Of a stretch of DNA of 64,000 nt, positions 50,661 to 61,090 are shown in pieces (position 1 is the first letter of the stretch; every line of letters starts with the position of its first letter). The position numbers and the translations under genes were made by a program. Under the pieces are notes generated by a model, which worked only from the letters and a program-made list of their open reading frames with translations, was not told where the DNA came from and ran no database searches. The stretch is from contig VXAZ01004548.1 of assembly GCA_013399875.1 (NCBI GenBank), positions 360,955 through 424,954 of the forward strand, read 5' to 3'. This DNA comes from Gymnorhina tibicen. Its lineage: Eukaryota; Chordata; Aves; Passeriformes; Artamidae.

Positions 50661-53600
50661 ATATGCATTGGTCATGCATCAGTTATATGAAGTAAGAAGT
50701 CCTTAGGCCAAGTGCTGAGTAAGAGTTTATGATCAGGTAAAGGACTAGACCTTCTTTAAAAGTTGTCCACACCTCCAGAGTGGTAAGCGCATGCAACGCT
50801 TATCTTCTCTTTCCCATCATTTGAGGATGCCTTGCATCCTCAAAACATTACTATTTTCTGTCTTATCAAACTATTTTCCCCCCCATTGCTAATTATTTGA
50901 AATAATATGTGGCAAGTGCTACAACACAGACAAGTGATGGTTTTGTAAAATGGTACGGAGTTGTTGCATTGCATGCCCTTGAGTCTGACCTGAGGAAGAG
51001 TGGGACATTTGACTTTGCAAAACCCACAAGACATTTTAAGGTATTATGAGAAAGAAGGACACCAAAGCCTTTTTGGGAGCTCGGCTTGAACTGTGTTACA
51101 ATCATGTCCAGTTTTGGGTTGGGTTTCTTTGAAGGAAACTAGCTAGTCCATTTCAATTATCATCTTTAGAATGAATGAACATTTATGAGATTTGTGTAAT
51201 TAAGGGGTTAGAACCCATGAGTGAACTGGGAAGCTGGGTTATCTGAACCTGTATTCATAGAAAACCAGTGTGCTGCTACTCTACAAACATTTAATTTCTG
51301 TTACTTTAGCTCTCAAGAGAGTTTGCCCAGAAAGGAATGTTACTTTCTCATATGATAGTGAAAAGTCTCGTAATATATTCATATCTAGAAAAAAAATTGG
51401 AATCGAACTATGTAGTGAGGAATGGTGAATTTTCTTCTAGTGCAACATCCATAGGAAAGGAAAGCTTTTTACGTGACCTTCCTTCAACACTAGCAAAGTT
51501 CTTTAAAAATTTTAATACATACAAATTTCTTAGTGAAATTTCACTCCATGGAGTGTTTCTGCCGTAAAAATAAGGATGAAATTTATTAAGTAATTACCAA
51601 ATAGTGCTTGCAGAAAACAGCTTATTTCTCTTCCTTTGTTAATTATTTTATCTCTGTATAGATTTAAGGACAATCCTATATTTTAAAATACATGTTGATT
51701 TGTTTCTCTCAGGACATTACTTTTTTTTCCCTTTTTTGTTCTTGTCACTCCTTCTTGCGTCAAACCCAGTTGTAATATGTACATGCTTCTGAGAGACAAA
51801 ACTTGTCTGCTGTTTTCATAAGATGTCACGGATTTCAAGGAAGTTTAGTGTCTTATTTAACACTTAGAAAGGTCTAGCTCTGGAAGATGAAAGATCCTCA
51901 GTGTTCAGGCAAGAAGGGAGCAGAAAAAGAAAGTTTGTATTTTTCAGCTTTTGAATTGTAAGATAGGCTAGAAGAATTAGTTCAAAGACATAGAACAGAG
52001 CTTTCTGAAGAAAGGCATAGAAGCATCTTTTGTTTTCTACTGGATATCTATATTTCTCACAAGAATTTTTATGGTTTTTTACTTACAGCCTGGGTTTCAT
52101 GTGCTGTTTGAATCACTAATAAGAGTAAAGGATTGGAATCTTTGTACAGGAAGTCAGTAGTCAGAGCTCCATATTATATCAAGTGAAATTTGAAAATAGA
52201 ATTCTGATGGTTATATAAAGAGTGTTTAAATTTTTTACTTCTGTGGTTTTTTATTTGTAAAAATATCCTATGTCTTAATCCTGCCTTACGTATTGTTAGA
52301 AGAGAGATACTCATACATAAATATAAGCTTGCCATCTTAGAATAGCACCCACAGAGTTCTCAGCTATTGAAAACAGCACATGCTGAATATGTAATTTGGT
52401 TTAGGCATGATTGGGAAGGAGAAAAGGAAGAATAAAACCAGTTGCATTATCTACCATTTTGTTCTACATCTTGCATTTTCTCTATTGAAGGCTTCCATTA
52501 TTAGTATGGAAAAAAAAGGAAGCTTTTCCCTTTTCCAGATTGAGAAGCAGCTATGATCTCATTTAGGCATTTCAGTCAGTTTAATAATGATAGTTGAAAT
52601 TAATTCAATCCTAGCCTCAGTTACGTACAATTTGTGAAATAAAAATGTAAGAAATACAGCATTAAAAAGAATGTTAATTGCAAAGACTAGAAATAGAGAT
52701 GACTGAGTTCTTACAAGATGTGTTTTTGTACACTGTGCCCAAAAGCCTGTATATAAATCTACATTCCAGTAACTAAATATGGTTTGGCTTTCAGAATGCT
52801 GAATCACTCAAGAAAGCTGTTGACATAATTGAAAGCCAGGGAAACTTGCTCGCTCTGAAAATAAAGCCACATTTTCTTACATGCATAATTTTAGCATATT
52901 TATTGAACTATTTCAATCAGAAATTATCTAACTCTTCTTCATCAATTTGCCTGCTGAAATATTCTGGTTTTTAATCCATTTTCTCCATCATCATTTTACC
53001 TCCTATATACTGGACAACCAGTCTCTCAAGAGCAAACTTAAGATGAAAGGGAATCCAAACAAAGATCCAAATCTAGTAATTATTTCTTGGGTGCACAATA
53101 AGAACTAGAGCAGTTGTTCCTGAAATCTTAAAACTCTAGGGAATTTGGTCTACAATTCTACACAGCTGGCTGAGATCCAGACTCATTCATATTTCACAGA
53201 AATTCGAGCAGGAATATTTTTATAAATGTTTACTGCATTACCTCTCAGCTGGACAATCTCCATGTTAAATTAAAGGATTATACTATATGTTAGCTGAACC
53301 CTGAGGCTTCTACTATTCTGTTTTGCAAATTATAACTAAGAAAATACTAACCACATTAGCAAGAAGAAAATAGCAACAGTAATGGTTTAACAGACAGAAC
53401 AGCTGTTTTGCTGTTATTGATACTCCATTTGCTATTTAGAGTTCACCAGATCTGAAAACCACACTTTTTAGCTACTGAATGCTCAGTGTTATAACAAATA
53501 ACATTGAAAGCTAAAGGAAGAATTTTTAAAATTATTTTTTTAACTAGATGTAAGTCCAAACCCACTTTAATTATTTATATAAATCCAGTGTTGTCCCCTC

Positions 53601-53741
53601 AGCAGAATTTTCTCATCCTAGGTTTTGGAACAATATTTGTTTCAAATTCCAGTTATATGCATTCTTATTCATACATAGTTTAGATTTGTACAGATGACAA
53701 CAATCTACTTTCTTGTCTGTGTAGTCTCTTTCAAATCATAT
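50661..53741. other. AT-rich non-coding DNA, no gene seen
   Basis: No gene or dated repeat recognised. Frames do not exceed 82 codons and lack motifs. Confidence 0.5.
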
Positions 53742-54843
53742 TGGGCTTACGTGGCAAGGATTCAGTAGCAGCAGAGACTTCAGTTATGGCTTCTGTGAGC
53801 AGATGCCAGAAGCTTCTCCTAAGTCCAGTAAAGCCAGTGCCAGCTGGGTCCAAGACAGACTTATCACCGGTCAAATCTGAGCCTCTGTGATAACATATTT
53901 AAGAATGGGGAAAAGTCTGCTGCTTAACAACAGCTGGAGATCGAAGTGAGAAAGTGGGAGAGAAGCAATTGTGCAGACACCAAGGTCAGTGAAAACAGAG
54001 GAGGAGGAGGTGCTCGAGCTTCCACAGCAGAGATTCACCTGCAGCCCATGGTGAAGACCATGGTGAGACAGATGTTCCCTTGTGCCCATGGGGGTCCACA
54101 TTGGAGCAGAGATCCATCTGCAGCACATGGAGGGTCCCACACATGAGAAAATGGAGAGTTTGACTCTCCCAAAGGAGAGTATGATTCTGTGGAGACCCCA
54201 TGCTGGAGCAGGCTCCTGGCAGGACCCGTCAGCCATGGAAAGAGGAGCCATGCTGAAGCAGGCTTTCTGGCAGGATTTATGACCTCATGGAAAGCAGCCA
54301 GAGTGGAGCAGCCTGTTTCTGAAGAACTGTAGCCTGTTTCACCCAGTGAAACAGACCCATGTTCATGAAGGACTGCAGCCTTTGGGAAGAACTCATGTTG
54401 GAGAAGTTCATGGAGAACTGTCTCCCAAGCAAGGGACCCCACACTGGAACAGGTGAAGAATGTGGGGAGGAAGGAGTGACAGAAGCAATGTGTGATGAAC
54501 TGACCACAACTCCCTTTCCCAGTCCCTCTGCACTGCTTGGGAGCAGGAGGTACAGAAGCTGTCAGTGAAGTTGATTCCGGGAAAAAGGGAGAGATAGGTG
54601 GAAGGTGTTTTCAAATTTGGGCTTATTTTTCAATATCCTACTCTGAATTGGTTGGTAGTAAATTAATGTAATTTCCCTGAGTCGATTCTGTTTTGCCTGT
54701 GATGACAATTGGTGAGTCTGTCCCTGTTCTTTTCTCAAGCCAAGACCTTTTTGTTGCATTTTCTCTCCCTGTCTAGCCAAGGAAGGGAGTGATGGAACAG
54801 CTTTGGTGGGCACCTGGTGGCCAGCCAAAGAAAACCCACTGTA
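53742..54843 (+). mobile_element. Avian ERVL-type solo LTR (about 1.1 kb)
   Basis: Sequence order matches the well-known long LTR of avian class III ERVs. It opens with TGGGCTTACGTGGCAAGG, then CCAGAAGCTTCTCC, CTCTGTGATAACATATTTAAG (TATA-like core at 53895-53903) and CAGACACCAAGGTCAGTG. From about 54000 to 54450 there are degenerate tandem units carrying GGAGCAG and CCATGG-type cores. After that come GATGAACTGACCACAACTCC, GAATTGGTTGGTAGTAAATT, GAGTCGATTCTGTTTTGCC, and a terminal GGGCACCTGGTGGCCAGCC. The polyadenylation signal position reads AGTAAA (54657-54662) where I recall AATAAA in relatives. Overlapping frames of up to 135 codons here are products of the GC-rich tandem units, not genes. 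No internal ERV sequence is adjacent. Confidence 0.88.
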
Positions 54844-55129
54844 GTCACAAAAAATGTAGTTAGAATATGTAACTATAACTGAAATCAAAACACACAAAAA
54901 GTGACAACAGTAGCTTTCATTGTGAGATTTATTACTTTCAAATAAAATAGAAGAAAATAGAGAAGGACTACAACCACTGGAAGGGGAGAAAGTGCTAAAG
55001 TCATAATAGGTATTACCTGCTTCAAAGAAGAACTGTTAAAAAAAAAGAAAAGAGAGAAGGGGGATCAAAACAAAGAGCTCAGAAAAGCTGAATTTCCTTC
55101 TGTACCCTATTTCCCTAGATCCTGACCAA

Positions 55130-55750
55130 TAGCTTGTTATTACACCCTGGGGACTTAATGTATGGCCTAAACCAAGGTTCTGTTGCTCTGGGCAGACACA
55201 CGGGAGAAAGACCTACCAGGTACTCTCAAGAGGTGAAAATCACACAAAAGTTTACTGGCAAACTATGGAAAATCAAGGAACTTTGGCAAAAGATTTAGTA
55301 CAACATAAAACACTTATCACAGCATTGACTTAGCGCAGCCTTTAAACCCATTAATGTTATTCTACATTAAAAGAGAGTTAGAAGGAGAAGAAAGGGAGGA
55401 AACCAGGAAGACAGGAAAGACATAGAAAAATTGACATATAGCTACCAACTCCTGGGTTCCAGCAATGTAATGGATAGAAAACCTCAAGATGAAGGTAGGG
55501 TTAAAGAACAACTTCTTTGCCTTGTGGCCAGCCTTCTTAATCTCTTGTCCCATCATGGGCCTTCCTCCCAGGTGGGACTTCCGGTCACTTGGCCACTCAG
55601 GGGCTGGGTTAGGCAATGCTGGGGTACTGCTTCCAGTGTGCTCTGACTGACAGACACTGCTTGGTTGGGTGGCATGGGAGGCAGGGCACCACCTCACCCA
55701 AGAAAGGCCTGACCCACCCCCTATCACACACATTCCAAGCTGTCTCAAGA
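55130..55750 (-). mobile_element. Possible antisense LTR, unassigned
   Basis: Read on the minus strand, a GC-rich part starts TGTGATAGGGGGTGGGTCAGG near 55730. It passes through repeated GGCC-rich sequence, becomes AT-richer, and reaches a stretch with CAGTAAACTTTTGTG near 55245. The GC-rich U3-like start with TG and sharp composition change suggest an LTR, but I do not recognise the family and see no clear TATA box or terminal CA. It may be another repeat. Confidence 0.25.
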
Positions 55751-57229
55751 CAGATTACTCTTTCCAGTCTCTGACACTTGCTGACTTCATTTTTTAAGAG
55801 GGCCCACATATCCTGCTTAATTTTGCACAGCTGTACACCTATCCAAAGAAGTGTGTTCATTGGAGGATGCAAAAACTCACTGCATGTACTGGCAAGAAGA
55901 ATAACAATGCTGAATAATATTTTAGTCTTTCCCACAATACAAAATCGTCAGGTACTCATCTCTTTTTCTTCTTACTTCTGCTGTTACCTTTTTGTTTCTA
56001 TGTCATAAAAACAAATCACTATCTGAATCCCTTTATTTATGGGCGAGATATAGCTATCATTGTGTGGTTTTAATGACAATTTGTATATTCTCTTTCAATG
56101 TTTATTTTTCAGCAAACTGCAGAACAGTCTGTGTGACAACTCTACATTACAAATTTTTTAAAGGAAAAAAAGTACTTTTAATGGTGGTGGCTTTTTTTTT
56201 CAATAAAGTTTTCCATCAAAACCATTAAGTTAAGCCATTTCTACTTCCCTTTTAGGCACTGTTATCATCATTCTTTGTACAATTACCCCATGGGATGCTT
56301 AATTATTTGTTACCCCATTTAATGCTGATTTTGCATCAAACCAAATTAACTCCCTTTATTAAAACAACTGAGTGATTTCAGGCATTGTGACTATGAGAAG
56401 CATTTTTGTTTGTTTGTTTGGGATTTCCTGGAAACTGCAGCTCAAATCTCCATTCTTAGTGGGTTGATTTTCTTTGTAAGATCTATATATTCAGGAGGTA
56501 AAGTTTTGGCTTACTCTATGAAGACATACTTTGGTGTATCACAGGAAAGGCATCTGGCACCTTGTACAGGAGACCTTATCCTAAGAGAAGGTGTGGAAAC
56601 TAAAAATACCATGAGGCAATATAATAACTAAAGGAGAAATAATTTGATATCAATCAAAATTACTAATTTGTAAAATAATTTGAGATAGTTTCAGAACAAA
56701 AAAAATGGAAAACAAATTGCTTAGGTAATCAGACAGGCATATATAAAAGAAGTTTCATGCTATAAACGGACTTAAGGCACTGAGGCGAGTAATTCCTGGT
56801 CATAAAAATTGATAGTAGAAAGAAAATGAGTACTTTTAATTCACACACTAGATCAAGTTATTTTGAAAATTCATGGTGATATATTCTATTTTCTCTTAAT
56901 TAATCATTGGAGTATTTATATATTTTTCCGATCAGGAATGTGATGCGAGTACTTCTATGTAAAGCTACTATATTCAAAATATTAGTAAAGGGCTTATATA
57001 CATCTAATAGTTAATAAAGCATTTTGGATGTTGATTCTTGACCTGCCACAGTCATATTCAGTCCCCCCCAAATATTTCTTTAGATAAACTAAATTATAAT
57101 CTTCTCTTGACCAAACAAGAAAGACCATTTTAATCTTGTTTTCTTATTTCCAAAAGAGAAAAAAAAAATACCTATATCTGTTCTATTACATTTTTGAGGG
57201 TCAAGACAGAAAGTTAATAACTTTGTCTT

Positions 57230-57540
57230 GCCCATTTGCTCTGACAGCTGGCGGTCAATTAGTATTCCCTCATCCCATAATTGGAATCGCTGATTATAAA
57301 CCACTGTTGCTAAGACTCAAATATTGTGGCTCATTTTCAACTTCACTGCCAGGTGAGATTAAGGGAAATGTCCCCCTGGTTAAACCACCAGGAGCTGTGC
57401 CAAACTATAATCAGTCTTTTGCATACATCAGAGACCTACAAACACAGCAGAATGATTGTATAAGCAGCAGCTGCAAGTTAAAGCTGAATCAAATTCTTCA
57501 AACATATGCAGTTTGCCAGATATCCAACCACTCTTGAAAA
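57230..57540. promoter_or_regulatory. Candidate conserved non-coding element
   Basis: Unique complex sequence with a dense run of cores at its left end. TGACAGCTGGCGGTCAATTAG (57242-57262) combines a TALE core, an E-box and a homeodomain site. CCCATAATTGG and GCTGATTATAA follow within 40 bases. The block also keeps a 133-codon open frame (57136-57537), but its translation shows no domain and its first third is low complexity. A regulatory element is preferred over a coding exon; neither is tested. Confidence 0.3.
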
Positions 57541-58754
57541 TGCCAGTATTTCATTACTTGGCAAGTTTTCTAAGACATAGAGCTAACACAAAGTAGAGGA
57601 ATACCAAATTGTCCACACAATATGTAAAAGATTTTTTTAACCACATACACATAATAATTCTGATTCTTCTATTGATGAGATTATAATTGTTGTTCCCTCT
57701 GCATTCAGTCTGCAGAATACCTAATGCTGAATCCTGATAAACACTGAATTTGTACAAAATCCAATTTCTGAAATAGTTTCTCCATGGAGAACTACTTAGC
57801 ATAATGTTATCATGTTATCTTTTTACCAAAAGAAGTTTAGCTCACACTGAACATTAGCTGTGAAGTAAAATTCTTTGGGGGGTAAGGGAAGAACTGAGGG
57901 TAGGGAGCTTATTCAAAACTCTTGTAAATAGTGAGGTCTAAGATGAGGAATATGGTCACTTAGTAGATGGATAAAGTTTTAATACTTCCATCAGCTTTTT
58001 TTCTCCTCTCAATAAATCTCAAATGTAATATCTTACTCCAATCTAGGAGCCCTGTTTGACAATCAGTCTTCCCAGATATCGCTCTTTCAATCCTTTAATT
58101 TTTTTCACGGGGGATTATTGAGCTAGAAATATTATTGTATTATAGGAACTAACCAGGGAACCACAAGACTGTAGTTCTGTGATTCATAAATATAAATTCA
58201 TGATCTGATGAAGATTCCTTTTCTCTAACATTTTTTCCCTTTGTGTCACTTTGTTTACATTACAACCTCTTTAGGATAAAGATTCTGTCATATTTTTGCT
58301 ACCATATCTCAGCACATTGAAGATCAATGAATGGGAGCTACATTGCTACATCTGCTAACACAGTTCACACAATAATTGGAAGAAGTAGTTTAGCATTCAG
58401 TTCATTCCTTCAGAGGACAGAACCTAAAAATGTGCTTAAATGTTTTTACGCTTTCAGTGTTTTCTTCAATTTCCAGAGGAGCATGTTGAAATCCTCATCT
58501 TTATGAGCTGTTAGTTTGAAGTGAGCTTGCTTGTTGAAAGTAATCAATGTGTTTAATGTTCTGTTATGTTCAGTAGGAATAAGATTACTGTTCACTTCAG
58601 AGCAGTCCGTTTCATTCTGAAATGTGCCAATAAGAGAACAAAAATCTTAACAGAGTGTGTTACAATATATACTCCTGTCCTCATGCTTGATATCCTTACC
58701 AATCTCTTGTCCTCTTACATTTACATGCAGGGCTCATGTGTTGAAATGTGCATT

Positions 58755-58990
58755 TCTTAAGGTCCGGTTTGTTTGTGATTTCAAGTGACACAAATTGGCT
58801 TTAACTGGATTATGTTTTCCAGTGATCTCTCATGGGCCCTGGCTGCTTCTGCGTCAAATGCTGCAGCTTCTCTGATCAAACTATAAGGGCCTCAGTGGAG
58901 GAAGGGAGTGTCTGTCAGAGTTTCTTACTTCCTTTCTCCAGCTTGCATTCGGAATTTTAAATTGAGGGTAATATTGCATCTACTGAGGAG
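58755..58990. promoter_or_regulatory. Candidate conserved non-coding element
   Basis: Higher-complexity block within AT-rich DNA, with CTGGATTATG, GGGCCCTGGC, TGCTGCAGC and CTGATCAAACTATAAGGGCC (a TCF-like core next to a CArG-like core). No transposon similarity seen. The call is by eye only. Confidence 0.22.
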
Positions 58991-60369
58991 ATTTGCTTGC
59001 TTCATTAGCAAGAAGGATGTGAACAGTCATGGATGGGGCTGTGATGAGAAGATTAAACTCTCAACTACCCCAGAGTGTATATAAAGAGGTGCTTGGAAGT
59101 CAGCATCTGGAACAATGAGTGGAGAAATAAAATGCAGTATGCGTAAAGTTTTGAGTGTTGCAACAGTGATGGGAAGAGCAGACCCACTAGAAGGAGAATA
59201 CCTGAGACAGAAAATTATAGTTGAGATGAGTCCATTGAATACTTAAAAAATGTTTAGTAAAATGACTGTACTGTTTCTCAGGAATAAAGGTGGGTCTTGT
59301 CTGTAATGAAGAGACTTATTGGATATGCAAATTAGCAGAAATTCCTATCTATACCCTAGGATTATTACTGTTTCTATTTGTGAGTCAAAAATCAGGGACA
59401 TACAATAAGCATATCTTCAATTAAAAAATCTTATACTATTCTTACAATGATATTTTCACTGTGATTGTATCCAATTTATTGCTTTCTCAGAGAGTCTTAA
59501 AATAACAGCAACAAATTTTTTTTCTGGGCAGTAGATAATGGAATGATCTTCCTTTTGGGTAGATTTAGAGAGCTCATTTTCAAAGAGGGCAAATTAATCT
59601 AAAGTATTGGATGTCAAAATCTTCTCTCTGGGTTTTGAAAATTTAAGTCCAGGTATTTTTATTACTTTTAATATGTTAATTTGTGGTTTTATATATATCG
59701 TAATATCTTCTATAGAAACAACAATAGAAGGAAAAACCAGGTTAGTCTGTCTTATCCAGTCCCTGGAGTGTATCCTTGTAGACAAAAGGATGGGCACTCT
59801 GTAGAAAAACACAGCTCATAATACAGAAATCCAAAACAGCGTAAACAAATCACATCCCAAGAACATTTATTTGTACACGCTGGCTATCAGAACGACCTTA
59901 TGAAGTAATTTAGACATAGATATGAGCACTGTATATGTTTGGCATTAGTTTAAATGAATCATCTCAAACTGCTTTAGCTTTTGCATATTCTTTGACACCA
60001 CCACAGTATGGTGGAAGAATATCAGTGACCAGAAACCTGTTATAGTTCTATTTTTTTCTCTCCTTGGCTACTATATTGTTTTTTTCTGGCAATGTTACAG
60101 ACCTAATCGGACTTGCATTTTTATTCCATTGTTAGTAATATACAATGAGTTGTTTTCTGTGGTGTTTTGTTGTTTGGGTTTGTTGGGGTTTTTGAATAAC
60201 TGTGTTTCAATTGTATCATATTCTTATTAAAATTAAAAACTATTTAAAATAGTTGCAAGTTTGAATTTAGAATTTGCAATTCAGAGATAACAATAAACAA
60301 CAGTTCAAGATACTAATGCCTGTTTAGCAACATGGAACTTAAAAAATCCTGCTGGGAATTCATTCAGGT

Positions 60370-60575
60370 TTCTTGCCTCTTATGCCAATGGTTTTATCCT
60401 TGACCTGGAAGGACCACACCCTCCAGGGATTAGTGGTAATTACATTTCAGACTAAGATCATCTCCATAGAGCAAAGACTGCCAATTGAATCATATTGTGC
60501 TGAACTGCATAAAAATGATGCCAAATTATGTGCAGATACTTTAAAAGCAACTTGCTTATAAAAAGGTAAGTGGCA
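60370..60575. promoter_or_regulatory. Candidate conserved non-coding element
   Basis: Unique sequence with GGGATTAGTGGTAATTACA (two homeodomain cores), AGAGCAAAGACTGCCAATTG and AATCATATTGTGC. A 62-codon frame (60373-60561) ends just before a GGTAAGT splice-donor-like site at 60564-60570, so a small exon cannot be dismissed, but the translation is not recognisable. Confidence 0.25.
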
Positions 60576-60930
60576 GAGTATATTCACTGTAAAATAAAGG
60601 TAGTGATAGAAGAGGTAGTATCAAACTACCCAGTTTCACAGGACATTGTATGTAATGGTTACTTCCCACACTGAGCTCTATTTTAAAATATTTATGGAAG
60701 GAAAAACCAGAAGTAAGAATATGTTTATAGCTCTACGTGAGCATTTTACCAATGGCTTATACATCCATAGCTGAAAAGGACTTCATAGATGCTGTTTTCT
60801 CATAAACCTTCTCTTCTAACTGACTTCAAGCTCTAGGTCTGGTGCACCTCTCCTAATGAGATCGCAGAGTCTCCTGCTGTTAGGTTTTTTTTTTTTGCTT
60901 TAATGTGTGTTGTCTAGTTGGGACAAACAC

Positions 60931-61090
60931 TGGTGCAATGGTTGGCATTTAATGGGCCATAGACTACCTGGAGGCTGGTAAAGCAGGGATCTGTCCTGCT
61001 TGAGAGATTTTATTTATATCTGGAGAAGGTGACAAGAATATGTCCTTGTCAAGTTTGCAGATAATATCAGTTTCATTGCTGTTCAGCAAT
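60931..61090 (+). mobile_element. Decayed CR1 LINE RT scrap
   Basis: A plus-strand stretch translates to GSVL near 60988, followed after a CR1-like interval by CAAGTTTGCAGATAATATCAG at 61049-61069, the counterpart of the KFADDTK block of CR1 reverse transcriptase. Spacing is right for CR1, but the fragment is only about 150 bp and heavily mutated. Confidence 0.5.

Larger units (their letters stand above)
54844..60930. other. Non-coding DNA with possible antisense LTR and candidate elements
   Basis: No gene recognised. A GC-richer block at about 55130-55750 may be an antisense LTR (listed separately). A 133-codon frame at 57136-57537 coincides with a motif-dense block rather than with a known protein. 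GT-rich low-complexity sequence lies at 60150-60200. Confidence 0.45.

Noticed and set aside
53871..54614. Overlapping frames up to 135 codons on both strands
   Set aside because: They fall inside the ERVL-type LTR, whose GC-rich tandem units are poor in stops.
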